Of a DNA stretch of 64,000 nt, positions 1 to 12,338 are shown in pieces. Position 1 is the stretch's first letter. Each line of letters starts with the position of its first letter. The position numbers were made by a program, and so were the translations under genes. Source of the DNA: Pseudorasbora parva (lineage: Eukaryota; Chordata; Actinopteri; Cypriniformes; Gobionidae); the NCBI RefSeq assembly GCF_024679245.1, contig NC_090195.1, forward strand, positions 8,691,493-8,755,492. The letters are read 5' to 3'. A model generated the notes under the pieces. It did no database searches. It had not been told where the DNA came from and saw only the letters and a program-made list of their open reading frames with translations.

Positions 1-1986
1 TTGAATCGTCCTACGTGGAATAACCTCATAGGCAGAGCGTGTGTAAGGCTGGCCACAGACTCGAGACTAGCGTGAAATTTTCCCACTCAAATAACTGACT
101 GATTCTGCTTCTGATTGCTTTTAGTATATCTTTCTAGGTGATATATAATGCATTCAGATTTTAAAGAAACGCATATTTTTCTGCTGTAGGTAAGGCAACG
201 GTTATTCATTATTTTAACTGGCTGCCATGCAAGTCACGCATACAGAATGCTTGCTTTTATGTTCAAATTATAGTGGTTTGTGAACATAGCCACTTTAATA
301 ACAAATCATTCATCAAGAGCATTTATTTTGGGATGCGTAGGTTGTTGATAGGCAACACAAAACTATTTCATGACATTCTATTTACCGGTAAATGTGTTTT
401 TAAGGAGGAAGCGCATAGCCTTACCCTGGAGTTGGTTCCCCCTCCGTCTGCGATTACCCTGAATACCATAGCTCTCGATACACCACAAAGACTTGCTGTC
501 CCGGTCACAGATGAGTCAGCAAGATGCGCAACAACAATCTGTCCTCTTCTGAACTCTGGATTGTAACATTTTATGTACAGCTGTGCTATTGCACACTTTG
601 CTCTTACTGATGGAATTTAAAATCAGTGAAGATTGGCCACCAGGCTGCACATATATAGGCAAGAAACCTCCAACACTAGATTAGCCGAGTGTTTCAGTTT
701 CATTGTCCAACCCCTGTATGTCCATAAGGTTTTAACCAGACAGAACGCTTGCTGTTTATTTGTGTGATCTGTCCATAGATTGGTCACTGACCTCTATGTG
801 CCACTATAAAAGGAAACGTTCAGAATCATGACAGCTCTGAAAGGATAATGCCTATAAATCCAACAACTGGACAAAATGTCGAAAACTGGAGCAATGACTT
901 GCATAATTAACCAATCAGATCCTTCCACAGAGGGAGGTAATACATTTAAACAACACACATTGACATACATTATTATATATGTGGAATATTTGTTCTTTAA
1001 ATATATAATAACTTAAATATTTTTTTAAATATTAACAATTAAAAATAGGTAACCATTAAATATTGAATAAATAAAAATATAATATTTAAGTTTGTTTGTG
1101 TAGCCAAGTCGAGTTTACTTATATTGAACTGTTAAAATTTCAATGCTGCAGTGGTTTTGAGTAGCTTATTCCTTCAGTGAATTTTAAGTGTTAAGATCTA
1201 AGTCAAAACTGGACAGTTTGTGTATCTAAAATGTATATAAAGTGTTTGAAAAGTATCAGTAGTCAGTGTATTTTTCAATAAATACAATTTACATCTTTGT
1301 TTATCTGGATATGTGCGTCTGAATGGAAATAAACTTTAAACAAAATCTCCAAAATGTCTTATGAGCCGGAGTGCCTTTGAAACTACATTAACAGAACATC
1401 ATACATTAGAGCAGATGTGTCGAATTTTCACACTCTGCTTTTTTTTATGTGGAAAGGCTTGCAGATGAGTAGGACATTTCTATGCAGCCTTCGCTCCATT
1501 ACAGGATCATATCATTGGACATGTCACCCATCTAAGTGTGTGAAACCACAGCGGCGCTGTGACATTTTCACAAGATGAACAGAATCGAGGCCCTGAGCTT
1601 CTCCTCAAAGGCTCTGACTGAAAACCCCTTCCTACATTTTAGCATGTGTTTACCTCAGGAAGCTGTCCACGGAAACGAAAGCCAATGTAGTACATTTACT
1701 GGCTTTGATTCATCCCAAAAAGAAGTTAATTAACTGTCAACATCCTCGTCGCTCTTTATTTTTCTGTTTTCTTTTAATTTGCCTCATTCTTTCTGCTTGG
1801 TTTGCTGGTGTGTCATTATATCTGGCACTCATTTAATGTTTACCCCCGAGTGATCCGATATTTACGTAGTCGTGGAGAGTGAACTGAAGTTGCCGCGTTG
1901 CCAAATCGATGACACATTTTCAAAATGTTCTGGCGGTTTCTACAGCACATGACACTGAGGGAGTGGGCTGAGTGCGAGTGGAATCT
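1..1986. other. Intergenic, no gene recognised
   Basis: No host gene, RNA gene or complete mobile element could be recognised. A 97-codon open frame at 273-566 (+) has no recognisable domain and is treated as chance. 960-1110 is very AT-rich. 1350-1740 is complex sequence without obvious repeats and could be conserved non-coding DNA, but this cannot be judged from one sequence. Confidence 0.5.
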
Positions 1987-2055
1987 CACACACAAACACA
2001 CACACACACACACACACACTCAAACACACATATACACACACACACATACACAGCC
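1987..2055. repeat. (CA)n microsatellite, interrupted
   Basis: A run of CA dinucleotides broken by CAAA and TATA interruptions. The histidine/threonine-rich open frame across it is only a translation of the repeat. Confidence 0.9.
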
Positions 2056-2359
2056 CTTTTGAATACTGCCATCTGCTTTCAGCACTACAGTGGCATCAAA
2101 CTGATATACACGATAAGTGCTGCAATGTTTGTACGATGGAAACATGTCAACAATGCACCACATATTCATAAACAGAAATAGTACTGAGGGTGATTTGCAT
2201 AAATCAGTTCACAGTAAAAGTTTGCTAAAAATCAAGGATCTATAAAAATCTAATGGACCAACAAATGTAGTCAGCAAATCAGCATCCAGAAGCCAATTAA
2301 GTATAGGCAGTATGACATACTAAGTGTTTGCATAGTAATAATGCATATATATAAGGCAA

Positions 2360-2928
2360 GTGTAAAGATTAGAGCGAGTTTGAAAAAGGCCAAATTGTGA
2401 TGGCTAGACGACTGGTCAGATCATCTCCAAAACTGCAGCTCTTGTGGGGTTTTTCCGGTCTGCAGAGGTCAGTATCAAAAGTGGTCTAAGACAGGAACAG
2501 TGGTGAACCAGAGACAGGGTCATGGGTGGCCAAGGCCATTGATGCACGTGGGGAGTGAAGGCTGGCCCGTGTGTTCTGATCCCAAAAAAAAAGTGATGCT
2601 TTGGGCAATGTTTTTCTGGGAAACCTTGAGTCCTGCCATCCATGTGGATGTTACTTTGACACCTACCTAAGCATTGTTGCAGACCATGTACAGCCTTTCA
2701 TAGAAACAGTATTCCCTGGTGGCTTTGGCCTCTTTCAGCAGGATAATGTCCCCTGCCACAAAGCAAAAATATTTCCACAAAGCTAACATTTTGGTGCCAG
2801 ATACCACAGCTCACCTTCAGGGGTCTAGTGGAGTCCATGCCTCGATAGGTCAGGGATATTTATGGCAGCAAAAGGGGGACCAACTCATTATTAGGAAGGT
2901 GGTCATAATCATATGCCTGATCAGTATA
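2360..2928 (+). mobile_element. Decayed, 5'-truncated Tc1-like transposon
   Basis: The plus strand carries broken pieces of a Tc1-type transposase. An N-terminal helix-turn-helix-like part (ARRL...ISKTAAL.GFSRS) lies near 2400-2480. A catalytic-core part (PFIETVFPGGFGLFQQDN.PCHKAK) lies at 2690-2770, where QQDN holds the second catalytic Asp. A C-terminal tail ending in a VES(M)P-like motif lies near 2830-2880. Segments between them are missing and stops interrupt the frame. The right end (GGTCATAATCATATGCCTGATCAGTATA) resembles the terminal repeat of a known fish Tc1 family, but no matching left terminal repeat is visible upstream. The element is therefore truncated and inactive. Confidence 0.75.
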
Positions 2929-4249
2929 TACTAGATAATATTTCTAAAATTAAACATAATCCTTTATAATTGAACTTATTAGGGCAAAACGTGATTGCAA
3001 TGGTTTAAAAGTATATGAACTTCTAAAACATGATAATTTAGCCTTAGGTTGCCTGCCACTAAAAATGCAAGGCCTCCCAGAAGAAATGTTCTTTTATTGA
3101 GTTTATGACACCAATGTAAAATAGCGTTGCCTTTTTGAAATGCACTTACTTTTGTTTTGTCTTCAGTGAGTAAGATTCTATCATCCTGATATTGGATTTT
3201 GAGGTGAATTGAGTTGGTTTTTGGGGCGAGATGTGAGTGAGTTCTTAATGGAAGCTGTGAGGAAGTGCAGTAACGGCTGTGTGACGGTCCTTACCAGAAT
3301 CCAGTCGTGACTCACTCAGACAGGGGGTGACAGAAACATGGCACCCAGGAGACTAACACACACATCACCCTCCCTTACTGGAGCACCACTGACGCATCGC
3401 CATCGCTGCCTGCCCAGACCTGCTCTCTTTGAGCTGCTCTCGATCTTCCTCCGCTGTCTCGGAGTCTGGAGTGTTCCATCATCTCCATATGTTGGTTGTA
3501 TCTCTGTTGCTTTGCTCCTTTCATGCAGGATCTGGCCTAGAAATGAGCAGCAATTAAGTTTACTCTGAAGTCATTTTCAGAGTATGTTTGTGATTATACT
3601 GAAGACAAACTCAAAGGAAAGCTTTATTGTTCAGAGACCTACTGACTATTAACAGCTATATATTTCAGATGTTCCCCCTAAAGTAAGTTAAAAGCAAATT
3701 AGAGTTTAGAGCTAAAAAAATATGTGGACATTATAGCTCAGGTTTGATGAGAAAATAAACGAATCAACGAATCAAACTAAACTAAAACTATGCATGTTCT
3801 ATCTATATGCAGCATATATTCTGGTACTGACAGTTTCTGACATTTCTAGAGCGCGAGATCGTTCTGTTTTCTCGCCGGATCATGGCAGAGATTGTAGTGG
3901 CTTTGAGCATGAGCTCTTGAAGCTCTTGAAACCTTTGTGCCAGTAGCACCAGCTCATTTGCATTTAAAGGGACACACACAAAAACGGCACATTTTCGCTG
4001 ACCCTCAAAAACTGGCAATTATAACGTTATATAAAATTGATCTGTAAGGTATTTTAAGCTAAAACTTCATATACACACTCTGGGGACATTAGAGACTTAT
4101 TTTACATCTTGTAAAAAGTGACTTTTTTTCTCAGAATAAAAATCTGAGAAAGTAGAATTTGCCAAAAATCTAAATTTGTTCTCACTATAATCTCATTGTA
4201 GGAGAACAATTGAGATGGTCAAGATATTATATTTTTTCTGAGGTCTGAG
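2929..4249. other. Intergenic, no gene recognised
   Basis: Mostly unique AT-rich sequence. 3230-3560 is richer in GC and holds a 76-codon open frame (3338-3568, +) with no domain I recognise. No splice structure or conservation supports it, so it is not called a gene. Confidence 0.4.
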
Positions 4250-4257
4250 ATCTCATA

Positions 4258-4975
4258 AAGGGCTGTGGCGGTCGGTCGCCATGACTCCCTCAAATGCAAT
4301 GCTGCAACGTCCCTGTCCTTAGTTAAAATAGCAATTTTCTCACAATTTACAAATAGTTGGAAACATCTGGGATATTGTAGGTACTCAACTGAACAAAATA
4401 TATAACACTGGCCTAGTGGTTTTTGGATATTTTACTGCAAAAATACTACATAGTTCACCCTTAAAAACAAACGAGAGTGTGACAAGTGGAAAATGCTGAC
4501 AAGAGACGTGGCAAACGTATTTGGTGGTGGAGAACGCGCCGCTCCGCAGTTTTTATTCCCCTGCGCGTTACGAATTCTGTTTGAAAGTTGCAACGATTTA
4601 TAGTTTAATATTTAACTTTTTCTTATTTACCCGTTTATTTCACTGTATTATCTTTGATATTTCGATGTTAGCATAGAAATGCTACACACAAGTGCTGTAA
4701 ACACGCACATTTGTTAACAGATGTTTGAGCCTCATTTTTTAAATCTCACAATATATATACTTTTAAAATTTGAATTGTTTTATTTAAAAGGAAACATTCA
4801 AGCTTTCTTTAAACATATGTTTCATATTTGTGTGATAAGTAGGCTATATGGCAGTGTTTTAGTTCATTGTTTCAGTTTCATCCCCCACCCCGAGAACCTC
4901 ACAAACTCTGTGCCACTGCCGGTGGTTGATCTATAACCACCGCGGTGGTAAAAAACTGCCACCATCACAGCTCTA
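4258..4975. mobile_element. Non-autonomous hAT-type element with 8-bp target duplication
   Basis: The 718-bp segment is flanked by a perfect 8-bp direct repeat, ATCTCATA (4250-4257 and 4976-4983). Its ends are imperfect inverted repeats: AAGGGCTGTGGCGGT on the left, and TAGAGCTGTGATGGT read inward from the right. Eight-base target duplications are the signature of the hAT superfamily. No transposase is encoded. A smaller TTAA-bounded segment is nested inside. Confidence 0.75.
4327..4460. mobile_element. Nested TTAA-bounded fragment, same family as 62185-62584
   Basis: About 120 bp here (cacaatttacaaatag ... gcaaaaatactacata) is nearly identical to 62465-62577. Both copies end next to TTAA (here 4323-4326 and 4461-4464). 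It lies inside the hAT-type element 4258-4975, so it is either a younger insertion or a captured piece. Confidence 0.65.
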
Positions 4976-6336
4976 ATCTCATACAGATATTGCATCTATC
5001 AATAAATTTGTCTTACCTATGAATTGGCTAATTTGAGCACATTTTGGGACATTATTGATTTTTTTCTGAAAGTAAAAAAAAAAACATGCTAAATTATTAG
5101 GAACTTTTTTTCACAATCTAAAAATGAGAAGCAGAATTTTTACAAAAATCAGCTTTTTCTTTTAATTAATTATGTCATTGTTATCTAAGATAATTTGTTG
5201 AAATTTTGTTTGAAAACAAATATGATTTTTTTTCTCATAATGAAAATCTGAGAAGCAGTAGAATCTCTTTAAATTCAATCTGGTTGTCTAAGCACAACAA
5301 TTGAGATGTTCAAGAGATCTCAAATTCAAGATATCCGTCAATGGATTTTTGAGCACATTGCTGAGATCTTTAGACTTATGAAAGTTTAAAAGAAAAGTTG
5401 TGGAATTATTGTTCTTTTTCTCAGGGTCAAGAAATATTGTTCGTAGCTTAATCTCACTTGATGTCTAGGAGACACAAATCTCAATTGCAAAAAAAGATTA
5501 TAGGGTATTTGTCCCCCTTTCATTGTCATCTTCGAGAAACAACTAAAACATTAAGATGATCTCACTTGTGATTTCTCATTCCTCAAGTGTCGTAAGAGTA
5601 TATCTGTTAATCTCAACCTGTATATCGTCTTTGATGCCGTATCTCCTACTTCATTCCTGTGGACTCAACATAACCCAATGGCAGGTGCCTCGCAGGGCTC
5701 TCGTTGCTGTCAGTGATTGATCCCCTTGTTTTTATCTGCCGTAATTAAACATTTAGAGCCATGCACTCCCTGTTGCTCAATGTAATTTCCTCTGAATTCA
5801 GAAGTCTCGCAGCCCAAGAAATCTTTATTATTGGCAATGAACCCAGCGCGATAATGAGCCAATGGGATGAAACACCCAGTTTAGCACACTCTAGTTACCA
5901 TTTCTAGGGAGAGGAGGGGACCGCTCGATTTGTTTTCAGCACTACGGAGTCATTCCCGAAAGAAACAGACGTGTTTACATTAACGCAAACACTGTATGGG
6001 GAAAACAAGTGTTTTCCTGTGCAAGTTTTGCTTTAAATGGACAGCTGGTTTCATAGTAGCAAACTGCACAATAATGTCCTAAAGTGAAATAAAGTAGTGC
6101 AGAAAAAAATAAAGGTAATGAATAACAAATTGAGGACCAGCTGTGTCTCAAAATATGTTGTGTATAGAATAGCACACGTATTGTCTCAATATGCATGTAA
6201 AGATACAATACATTCATTAAAAGCACACAAATTGTGTCCAAGTTTCCCCGCTCTGCTTTTTGATAAAGCAGGTCACATGTTTTAGACTTTTTACTCAGAC
6301 AAAACAAAAGGGTAGTTTATGTCTATCGATTTTTAT
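4976..6336. other. Intergenic; possible conserved non-coding block at 5640-5950
   Basis: 4990-5560 is AT-rich and contains several related runs built around 'aatctgagaagcagaat', suggesting a degenerate local repeat. 5640-5950 is complex, balanced-composition sequence with homeodomain-type TAATTA/ATTAAA cores and no repeat character. It is a candidate conserved non-coding element by appearance only. The open frames at 5975-6307 show no domain. Confidence 0.35.
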
Positions 6337-6340
6337 TTAA

Positions 6341-6600
6341 AAGGGATAATTCACTCAAAAATGTCAGTCATTATTTAGTCACCCTGTCCTTCCAAACCTG
6401 CACAAGTTTCTTTCTTCAGTGGAAAATTTACATTTGTCCATTATACGGACCAAAGCTATATGAAGTTCCATTGAAACCAAATCTGTCTAGCAACATTCTT
6501 CAAAATATCTTCGTTTTGTAAAAGGAAGTCATATTGGATCTACAGAGTAGACCTAAATGATGACAGAATTCTCATTTTTGGGCTGTAGGCTACTATCCAT
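6341..6600. mobile_element. TTAA-flanked AGGGATAATTCAC miniature element
   Basis: TTAA at 6337-6340 and 6601-6604 brackets a segment beginning AAGGGATAATTCACTC and ending ...CTATCCAT. Internal landmarks (cctgcacaagtttctttcttcag; gatgacagaattctcatttttggg) recur in the copies at 18471-18703 and 52829-53016. It is non-coding, and its arms are partly complementary, as in miniature inverted-repeat elements. Confidence 0.7.
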
Positions 6601-6663
6601 TTAAGTAAAACTTTATGTTCACATCTTGGCAGAGAAGTAAATGTTAAGTTGACTGATTATTTA

Positions 6664-7640
6664 AGGGCTAAGTAAAAAATATCGATTTCTCCATGTTAAT
6701 CATTCTCATTTTTTTAACGAGAATCGATTAGTCTATCCGTTTTCAGTTGATTTATGAATTGCGGCTCGCCTCCCATCTTGTGCTTTGTTGTTTTTGATAT
6801 GAAACAAAGTCTCAGAAATGTCAAATTCTGCCCATTTTACTTAAAGTTTACTACGAAAAAAAAAGCTACCGTTTGGCGCTGCTTTCTCAAATCTAGTTCA
6901 AGAGAAACGGCAGGGTGATGTTCACGTGAACCTATCAAATGAACATTAATAAATATATGAAGGTATGTTAAAAGATAGAGTACAACTTACCGAAATCCGT
7001 ATCATGTGTCGTGTGTTTTAACCACGGAAAGACGTCATTAAAGACGTGTGCCTGAATATGTCACATAACGTCACATTTAGCCTACCTCAGAAAAAAAAAC
7101 ATTCAGCGACCATAAACTCGTTAGTCAGCTAGAAAAATGAACAGAGAGGAGCATTTTGCTAAAAATATACACCATATTACCAATTATTTATAATTTCTAA
7201 TATAATTAATTATAATTTATAATAATAATAAAAAATTATAAAAAATAAAAATAAAATAAAAATTATAATTTAATAATGCATGTTTGAATAAATCCGTTGA
7301 CAGTCACCATTTAAATGTTTATATTTCAGAAAACGAATTGAAATAGAAATAATAATTTAAAAGTAAGTAGGCATATGATAACTTTATTATTATAAAAAAC
7401 ATCCTTAAGTGTAACTTAAATGTTTGTATGCAAAACTGTTCATTTTAACCTCAATAGTATGCAGCAGTAACTGACTCACATGAGGGCTATAGTTTACAGC
7501 CTTAGTTGAATTGAGTAGTTGAATTGAGACATTTTGCACTATACCTGATATATATTCAAAATAATCAATATCAAATCGAATCTGAATTGAACCACAAGCT
7601 TTGAACTGAATTGTGAAAGTTGTGTCAATACCCAGCCCTA
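6664..7640. mobile_element. Possible hAT-like non-autonomous element
   Basis: The segment begins near AAGGGCTAAGTAAAAAATATCG and ends near CAATACCCAGCCCTA, so AGGGCT/AGCCCT could be terminal inverted repeats. The interior is non-coding and AT-rich. No convincing target duplication was found, so the call is weak. Confidence 0.35.
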
Positions 7641-7814
7641 TAAGTTACACAGAGTAACTGACTATTATACATGTTTACACAAAGCTACTGTGATATAATA
7701 GAATACCAACCTTTGTTAAAATGATATACACTCTTTTAAAGACAGATTGTTGTATTGCTTGGCTACATTCACAATGCGATCCTTATAGTGCTCAATTCTG
7801 ATTAATTAAAGATC

Positions 7815-7817
<3 letters not shown>

Positions 7818-7852
<35 letters not shown>
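7818..7852. repeat. Poly(T) tract
   Basis: An uninterrupted run of about 35 T. It sits inside AT-rich sequence (7760-7910) whose flanking motifs (gatctgattt ... gtgtaaacagatc) resemble the repeat at 8945-9140. Confidence 0.9.
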
Positions 7853-7853
<1 letters not shown>

Positions 7854-8149
7854 TATAGCTGTTCAAATTGTTGTTTTAAATGTGGCCGATATCAGATTCC
7901 AGTGTAAACAGATCATGGTCCTGACTCCTGACCTGAACTGACCCGCATACACAAAAACAACAATAAAAAGACATCACAAAGCACAGTGTTATTTGGAAGT
8001 AAACACCCAAAACTCATTTTGAAAAATAAAAATACAAAAAAATATTGAGTGTTCATAAGAGTGGTCCACGACTTTAGACGCACTTGAACCACAAACACAC
8101 ACAATTTTTTTACTAGATTCGGTACGTTTTGTGGTTGAAATTTCAAAAA

Positions 8150-8690
8150 GTAACAAATCCTTCCCTCACGGGTCATTTTGACCATAGGAATGAATGGGAT
8201 GCGAGGAATGCTTCAGTACACACAGAAAACCTAAAAATGCTCAAAATTCAAACTAAAAATGCTAAAACTTTTAAAAGTAAAAAAAACGTTAAAACATTTT
8301 ATAATGTCTTCAGTCCGGGGCCAGTAGCAAGAGTCATGAGATATGATGTTATATTAATATTATCCTCAAGAGGACGACAAAGACACACAATGCAATTTTA
8401 AGCTGAATTAAAAGGGTTATGCATGAAATTGTTAAATTATTTTGATTCTAAGTTGAAAGAATGTGAAAAATGTGTTTAAATGATTATTTATTGATAACAT
8501 CTAGTAATTTAAAAGTAAATAAAAAACAAAACAAAAATCTTCAAAAAATTACAAAAAAAGAAAAGAAAAAAATATGATTAAAAAATGCTTTCTGGGGTAA
8601 AACTAAATATTTTATAAAAAATAAATAAATGTATAGGGCTTTAGGTCATTTTGGCCTGCGAGGGAATGATTAGCTACAAAGTGCAGGGGA
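8150..8690. mobile_element. TIR-bearing repeat, copy 1 (GGTCATTTTGAC family)
   Basis: The left end (caaatccttccctcacgggtca, 8153 on) is an imperfect inverted match to the right end (ggtcattttggcctgcgagggaatgat, 8645-8671). A second copy lies at 31090-31590. Shared interior words include 'aatgctaaaact' and 'gctgaattaaaagggttatgca'. There is no coding capacity. Class is unknown. Confidence 0.6.
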
Positions 8691-8944
8691 GGGATGAGGG
8701 AAAATTGTGTGTTTAATTATAGTGCGATCTGCCGCAGAAGCTAGTGCATTTATGCGCAGGCAATATAAAAAACAAAGCTAAAAAAGAGAGCAGAGTTTTT
8801 AAACATTTATGATACGAGCCCTCAGGTTTTGCTTCTAGCTGTCACTAATACTTCGTTATGTAAAATCTTTGAAGTGACTCCCATGAGCGCATAATTGTGA
8901 TGAATGTCAATCTGACGTTCAGAAAGTCACTGTTCAGACTGAGG

Positions 8945-9140
8945 TCGCGTCCCAAAATATCAGATCTGTATTGGATTTAGGACCACATGTGAGTGGCCCA
9001 AATCGGAATTGAAAAGATCAGATTCCATGTGGTTTGTGCTGTTCACACTGTCATGAGAAAAACAGATCTGAGTCACATATGAGCAAAAAACAAAAAAATA
9101 CACTGATTTGGGCCACAATTACTTGCAGTTTGAACGTAGC
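8945..9140. repeat. Short palindromic dispersed repeat
   Basis: Inverted pieces (ttaggaccacatgtgagtggcccaaatcg and, later, gtttgaacgtagccc with gatttgggccac) surround a core containing GATCAGATTCCATGTGGTTT. This resembles common short non-autonomous fish repeats. The boundaries are uncertain. Confidence 0.4.
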
Positions 9141-9149
9141 CCAACCAAG

Positions 9150-10415
9150 ACAGGCCAAACTTCTCTCATGAATGATTTACTCATTGAACATTTGAGTTGT
9201 TCATTGTGCTGGAGCTGAGTGGATCATTACAGCACATCCACTCTACAGCTTCAAGAGTCATCAATGGCTTATAAAAAACTCACGTCTGCTGTAATTCCAC
9301 ATGTCCACAGTTCTGTGTCCCGCCCATCACTGCCCTCCCCCCTTGCTTATGCATTAATAATATTAGGGCAAATTTGATGCTTCAGTTCAGGGGAAGCATT
9401 ACTCATTTAAGGAGTGCATGGCACTATCTGTCTCTATCTTTCTCAGTGTGGGGCCTAATGGCTCTGATTGAACTCCAAATTCAATTTAGACAGGATATTA
9501 CTGTTACATGAGCTCTCCTCAACAATGCCATTTCCCTTGCTTACACAGTACATTACCCAGTAAAGCTCGGCCTTTCCTGCTAAAACAAAACCAGAAAAAT
9601 GAGAGAACAAAAGGAAAACGACTTTTCCATCTCGCAGTAGCAATGATTGTCGATTTCCAACTGTATTTAACGCTAACGTCTTGAAATCTCATGGCAGAGC
9701 GAGCTGAATCTATTTTCATTACTCCGCTACAGTCAGAGCCAGTGTCCGTCTCCCGGTAAAACTGTAGGACTGAACCGGTCACAGATGCGAATCGTGATTT
9801 TGTTCCTCATATTTTCCTTATGGCAGCTGGAGGAAAATAACGTTCGGCACCTTGCATAAAACTTCTGATCGTTTACATCAGGGTCTGACCGTCACAAACA
9901 ACACAGTGTTAAATGCGTAACTGGCCAACTGGTGAGTTGAGCCGCACAATAGAGCCAATTCATGAGTTCACATGTCCATCTGATCCTTGAAACTTAAATA
10001 GATTAGTGAGGGTAAAAAGATTTGGCTTGCTCTCTGTAAAGGAGGAGCTCATGAGACATGACTCAAGTTCTCAGATGCCCCTTCTGGAATCATTCATTAA
10101 ATCATTAATGTAAAGTAGACGTATTAAAATAAAGGTGGAGTAAATTAAACATGACCAGATGAACAAGTGCCTTCTAAGCGTATGTTAATTTCTTATGAAA
10201 TGGCAGAAAATGCAAACTGCTATTATATTCAAAATATGTAAGAACTAATGCACTTAAAAATATAGCTAAAAATAAATCATTTTATTAATCATTTTATAAT
10301 TTTTCATTTCATTTTATTTAACCATACAAATTATATTAATCATTTATTGTTATATTGAAATATTTATTCTAATGCACCAGTATAGCAGTAATAAACATAA
10401 TTATCTACATATTAT
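9150..10415. other. Intergenic; candidate conserved non-coding block 9330-9900
   Basis: 9330-9900 is unique, composition-balanced sequence with homeodomain-like ATTAAT/TAAT words and no repeats. The antisense open frames at 9455-9782 show no domain. From about 10090 the sequence becomes AT-rich, leading into a microsatellite. No gene is called. Confidence 0.35.
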
Positions 10416-10416
10416 C

Positions 10417-10499
<83 letters not shown>

Positions 10500-10502
10500 A
10501 TG
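10416..10502. repeat. (AAAT)n tetranucleotide microsatellite
   Basis: About 21 uninterrupted AAAT repeats. Confidence 0.95.
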
Positions 10503-10619
10503 ATGCCTTGCAGGGCATTTCTGAGGAAAATGCAAATGATTCAAAAAATTTAATTGATTCACTGATTCAAAAATGTAATAATATTTCAGTTATTGACTAA
10601 TATATTGGCAATAAAAATA

Positions 10620-12015
10620 CACTGCTCAAAAAAAAGAAAAAGGAACACTAATATGGACTGGGTAATGGGTTAGGAACGAAAGGATGCCACATCGTTTGAT
10701 GGAGATGAAAATTATCAATCTACAGAGGACTAATTTCAAAGACACCCTGAAAATCAAGGTGAAAAAATTGGCTTGTCCATTTTGCTGAAATGTCATTGCA
10801 GCAACTCAAAATGGTACTCAGTAGTTTGTATGGCCCCCATGCATGTGTGCATGCCTGACAACATCATGACACGCTCCTAATGAGACAGCGGATGTATTTC
10901 CTCCCAGATCTGGACCAGGGCATCACTGAGCTCCTGGACAGTCTGAGGTGCAACCTGGAGATACAATGTCCCAGAGGTGTTCTATTGGACTGAGGTCAGC
11001 TGAGTGTGGTGGCCATTCAATATTATCAATTCCTTCATCCTTCAGGAACTGCCTGCTCTCGCCACATGAGGCCGGGCATTGTCATGAACCAGGAGGAACC
11101 CAGGACCCACTGCACCAGCATATGACAATGGGTCAAAGGATTTCAACCCAATACATAATGGCAGTCAGGGTGCCATTGTCTAGCCTGCCGAGGTCTGTGC
11201 GTCCCTCCATGGAGATGCCTCCCCAGACCATCACTGACCCACCACCAAACCGGTCATGCTGAACGATGTTACATGCAGCACAATGTTCTCCATAGTTTAC
11301 CCAGACCCCTTCACGCCTATTACATGTGCTCAGGCTGAACCTTCTCTCATTTGTGAAAAGCACAGGCCGCCTGTAGCGAACCTGCCAATTCTGGTGTTCA
11401 ATGGCAAATAGCAATCAAGCCCCACACTACCGGGGAGTGAGCACAGGGCCCACTAGAGGACGTCAGGCCACCCTCATGAAGTCTGTTTCTGATTGTTTGG
11501 TCAGAAACTTTCACACCCATGGCCTGCTGGAGGTCATTTTGTAGGGCTCTGGCAATGCTCATCCTGTTCCTCCTTGCACAAAGGAGCAGATATCGGTCTT
11601 GCTAAATGGGTCAAATGTCTGTCTTCTGGAATCTCCTACACGCTCTGAGACTGTGCTTGCTGGAGGAGTTGGACTGCCTGTGCAACCTGTGTAGGTATCG
11701 CTTCATGCTACCAGTAGTGACACTGACCTTAGCCAAATGCAAAACTAGTGGAAAAACAGTCAGAAAAGATTAGTAGTGGAAAAAAATGTCAGTGGCCTCC
11801 AACTGTAAAACCATTCCTTTTTTGGGGGTCATCTCATTGATACCCATCTAGTGTACTTGTTGTTAATTTCATTAACACCAAAGCAGCTGAAACGGATTAA
11901 CACCCTCCTCTGCTACTTAACTGACCAGATCAATATCCAGAGAGTTTAACTGACTGGATGCTATTCTCTGATTAAAAAATGTTCCTTTATTTTTTTGTTG
12001 TTGAGCAGAACAGTG
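10620..12015 (-). mobile_element. Tc1-like transposon, inactive, with both ends
   Basis: The left end CACTGCTCAAAAAAAAG and the inverted right end CACTGttctGCTCAAC form terminal inverted repeats. The right end carries a 4-bp insertion. TA dinucleotides flank both sides (10618-10619, 12016-12017), as expected for Tc1/mariner. The roughly 1.4-kb length is typical for an intact-sized Tc1 element. The transposase reads on the minus strand and is broken. Confidence 0.85.
10840..11720 (-). pseudogene. Tc1-like transposase pseudogene
   Basis: The best-preserved piece is 11414-11133 (minus). It reads RPVLFTNERRFSLST...HDRFGGGSVMVWGGIS...GRTDL, the central catalytic part of a Tc1 transposase. Farther downstream on the minus strand come HDNARPH (second catalytic Asp, near 11085) and ADLSPIEHLWD (catalytic Glu, near 10970), but in other frames and after stops. 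In the first catalytic motif the usual FTDE reads FTNE, so an Asp is replaced by Asn. Frameshifts, stops and this substitution show the copy is dead. Confidence 0.8.
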
Positions 12016-12334
12016 TAAATGTAGAGTAAATTTATAATAAATATCATTAAAATATTTAAAGCAATTAACGCAACATCTAATTTTCTGTCATCCTTTGGCT
12101 AGCATTACATTATATGATCATGCTCTTATTCATGCAAAAATGTAAGGCACTTTAAGGATAGGTTGCACTGATTATGCTTCTTAGCTTTCAAAATTGTGCA
12201 TTAAATTGTAAAAAATTGTCATGATTTTAACGGTAAAAGACTGTAAAAATGCTACAGTTAAAAACAGTTAACTAGTTAACAGAAAGTTTCTGTACTATAT
12301 ACAGTAAATAACTATAATAGATCTAACCTTGCAT
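12016..12334. other. Short AT-rich spacer
   Basis: Contains repeated words of the type ACTGTAAAAAT / ACGGTAAAAG / CTACAGTTAAAAACAG, which also appear near 13730-13855. This may be one half of a small element split by the inverted-repeat element that starts at 12339. Confidence 0.3.
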
Positions 12335-12338
12335 TTAA

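Noticed and set aside
3338..3568. 76-codon ORF in a GC-rich patch
   Set aside because: No domain, no splice context and no supporting promoter. Composition alone can produce it.
6664..7640. Complete hAT element with target duplication
   Set aside because: AGGGCT/AGCCCT ends are suggestive, but no 8-bp duplication could be found, so it is listed only at low confidence.
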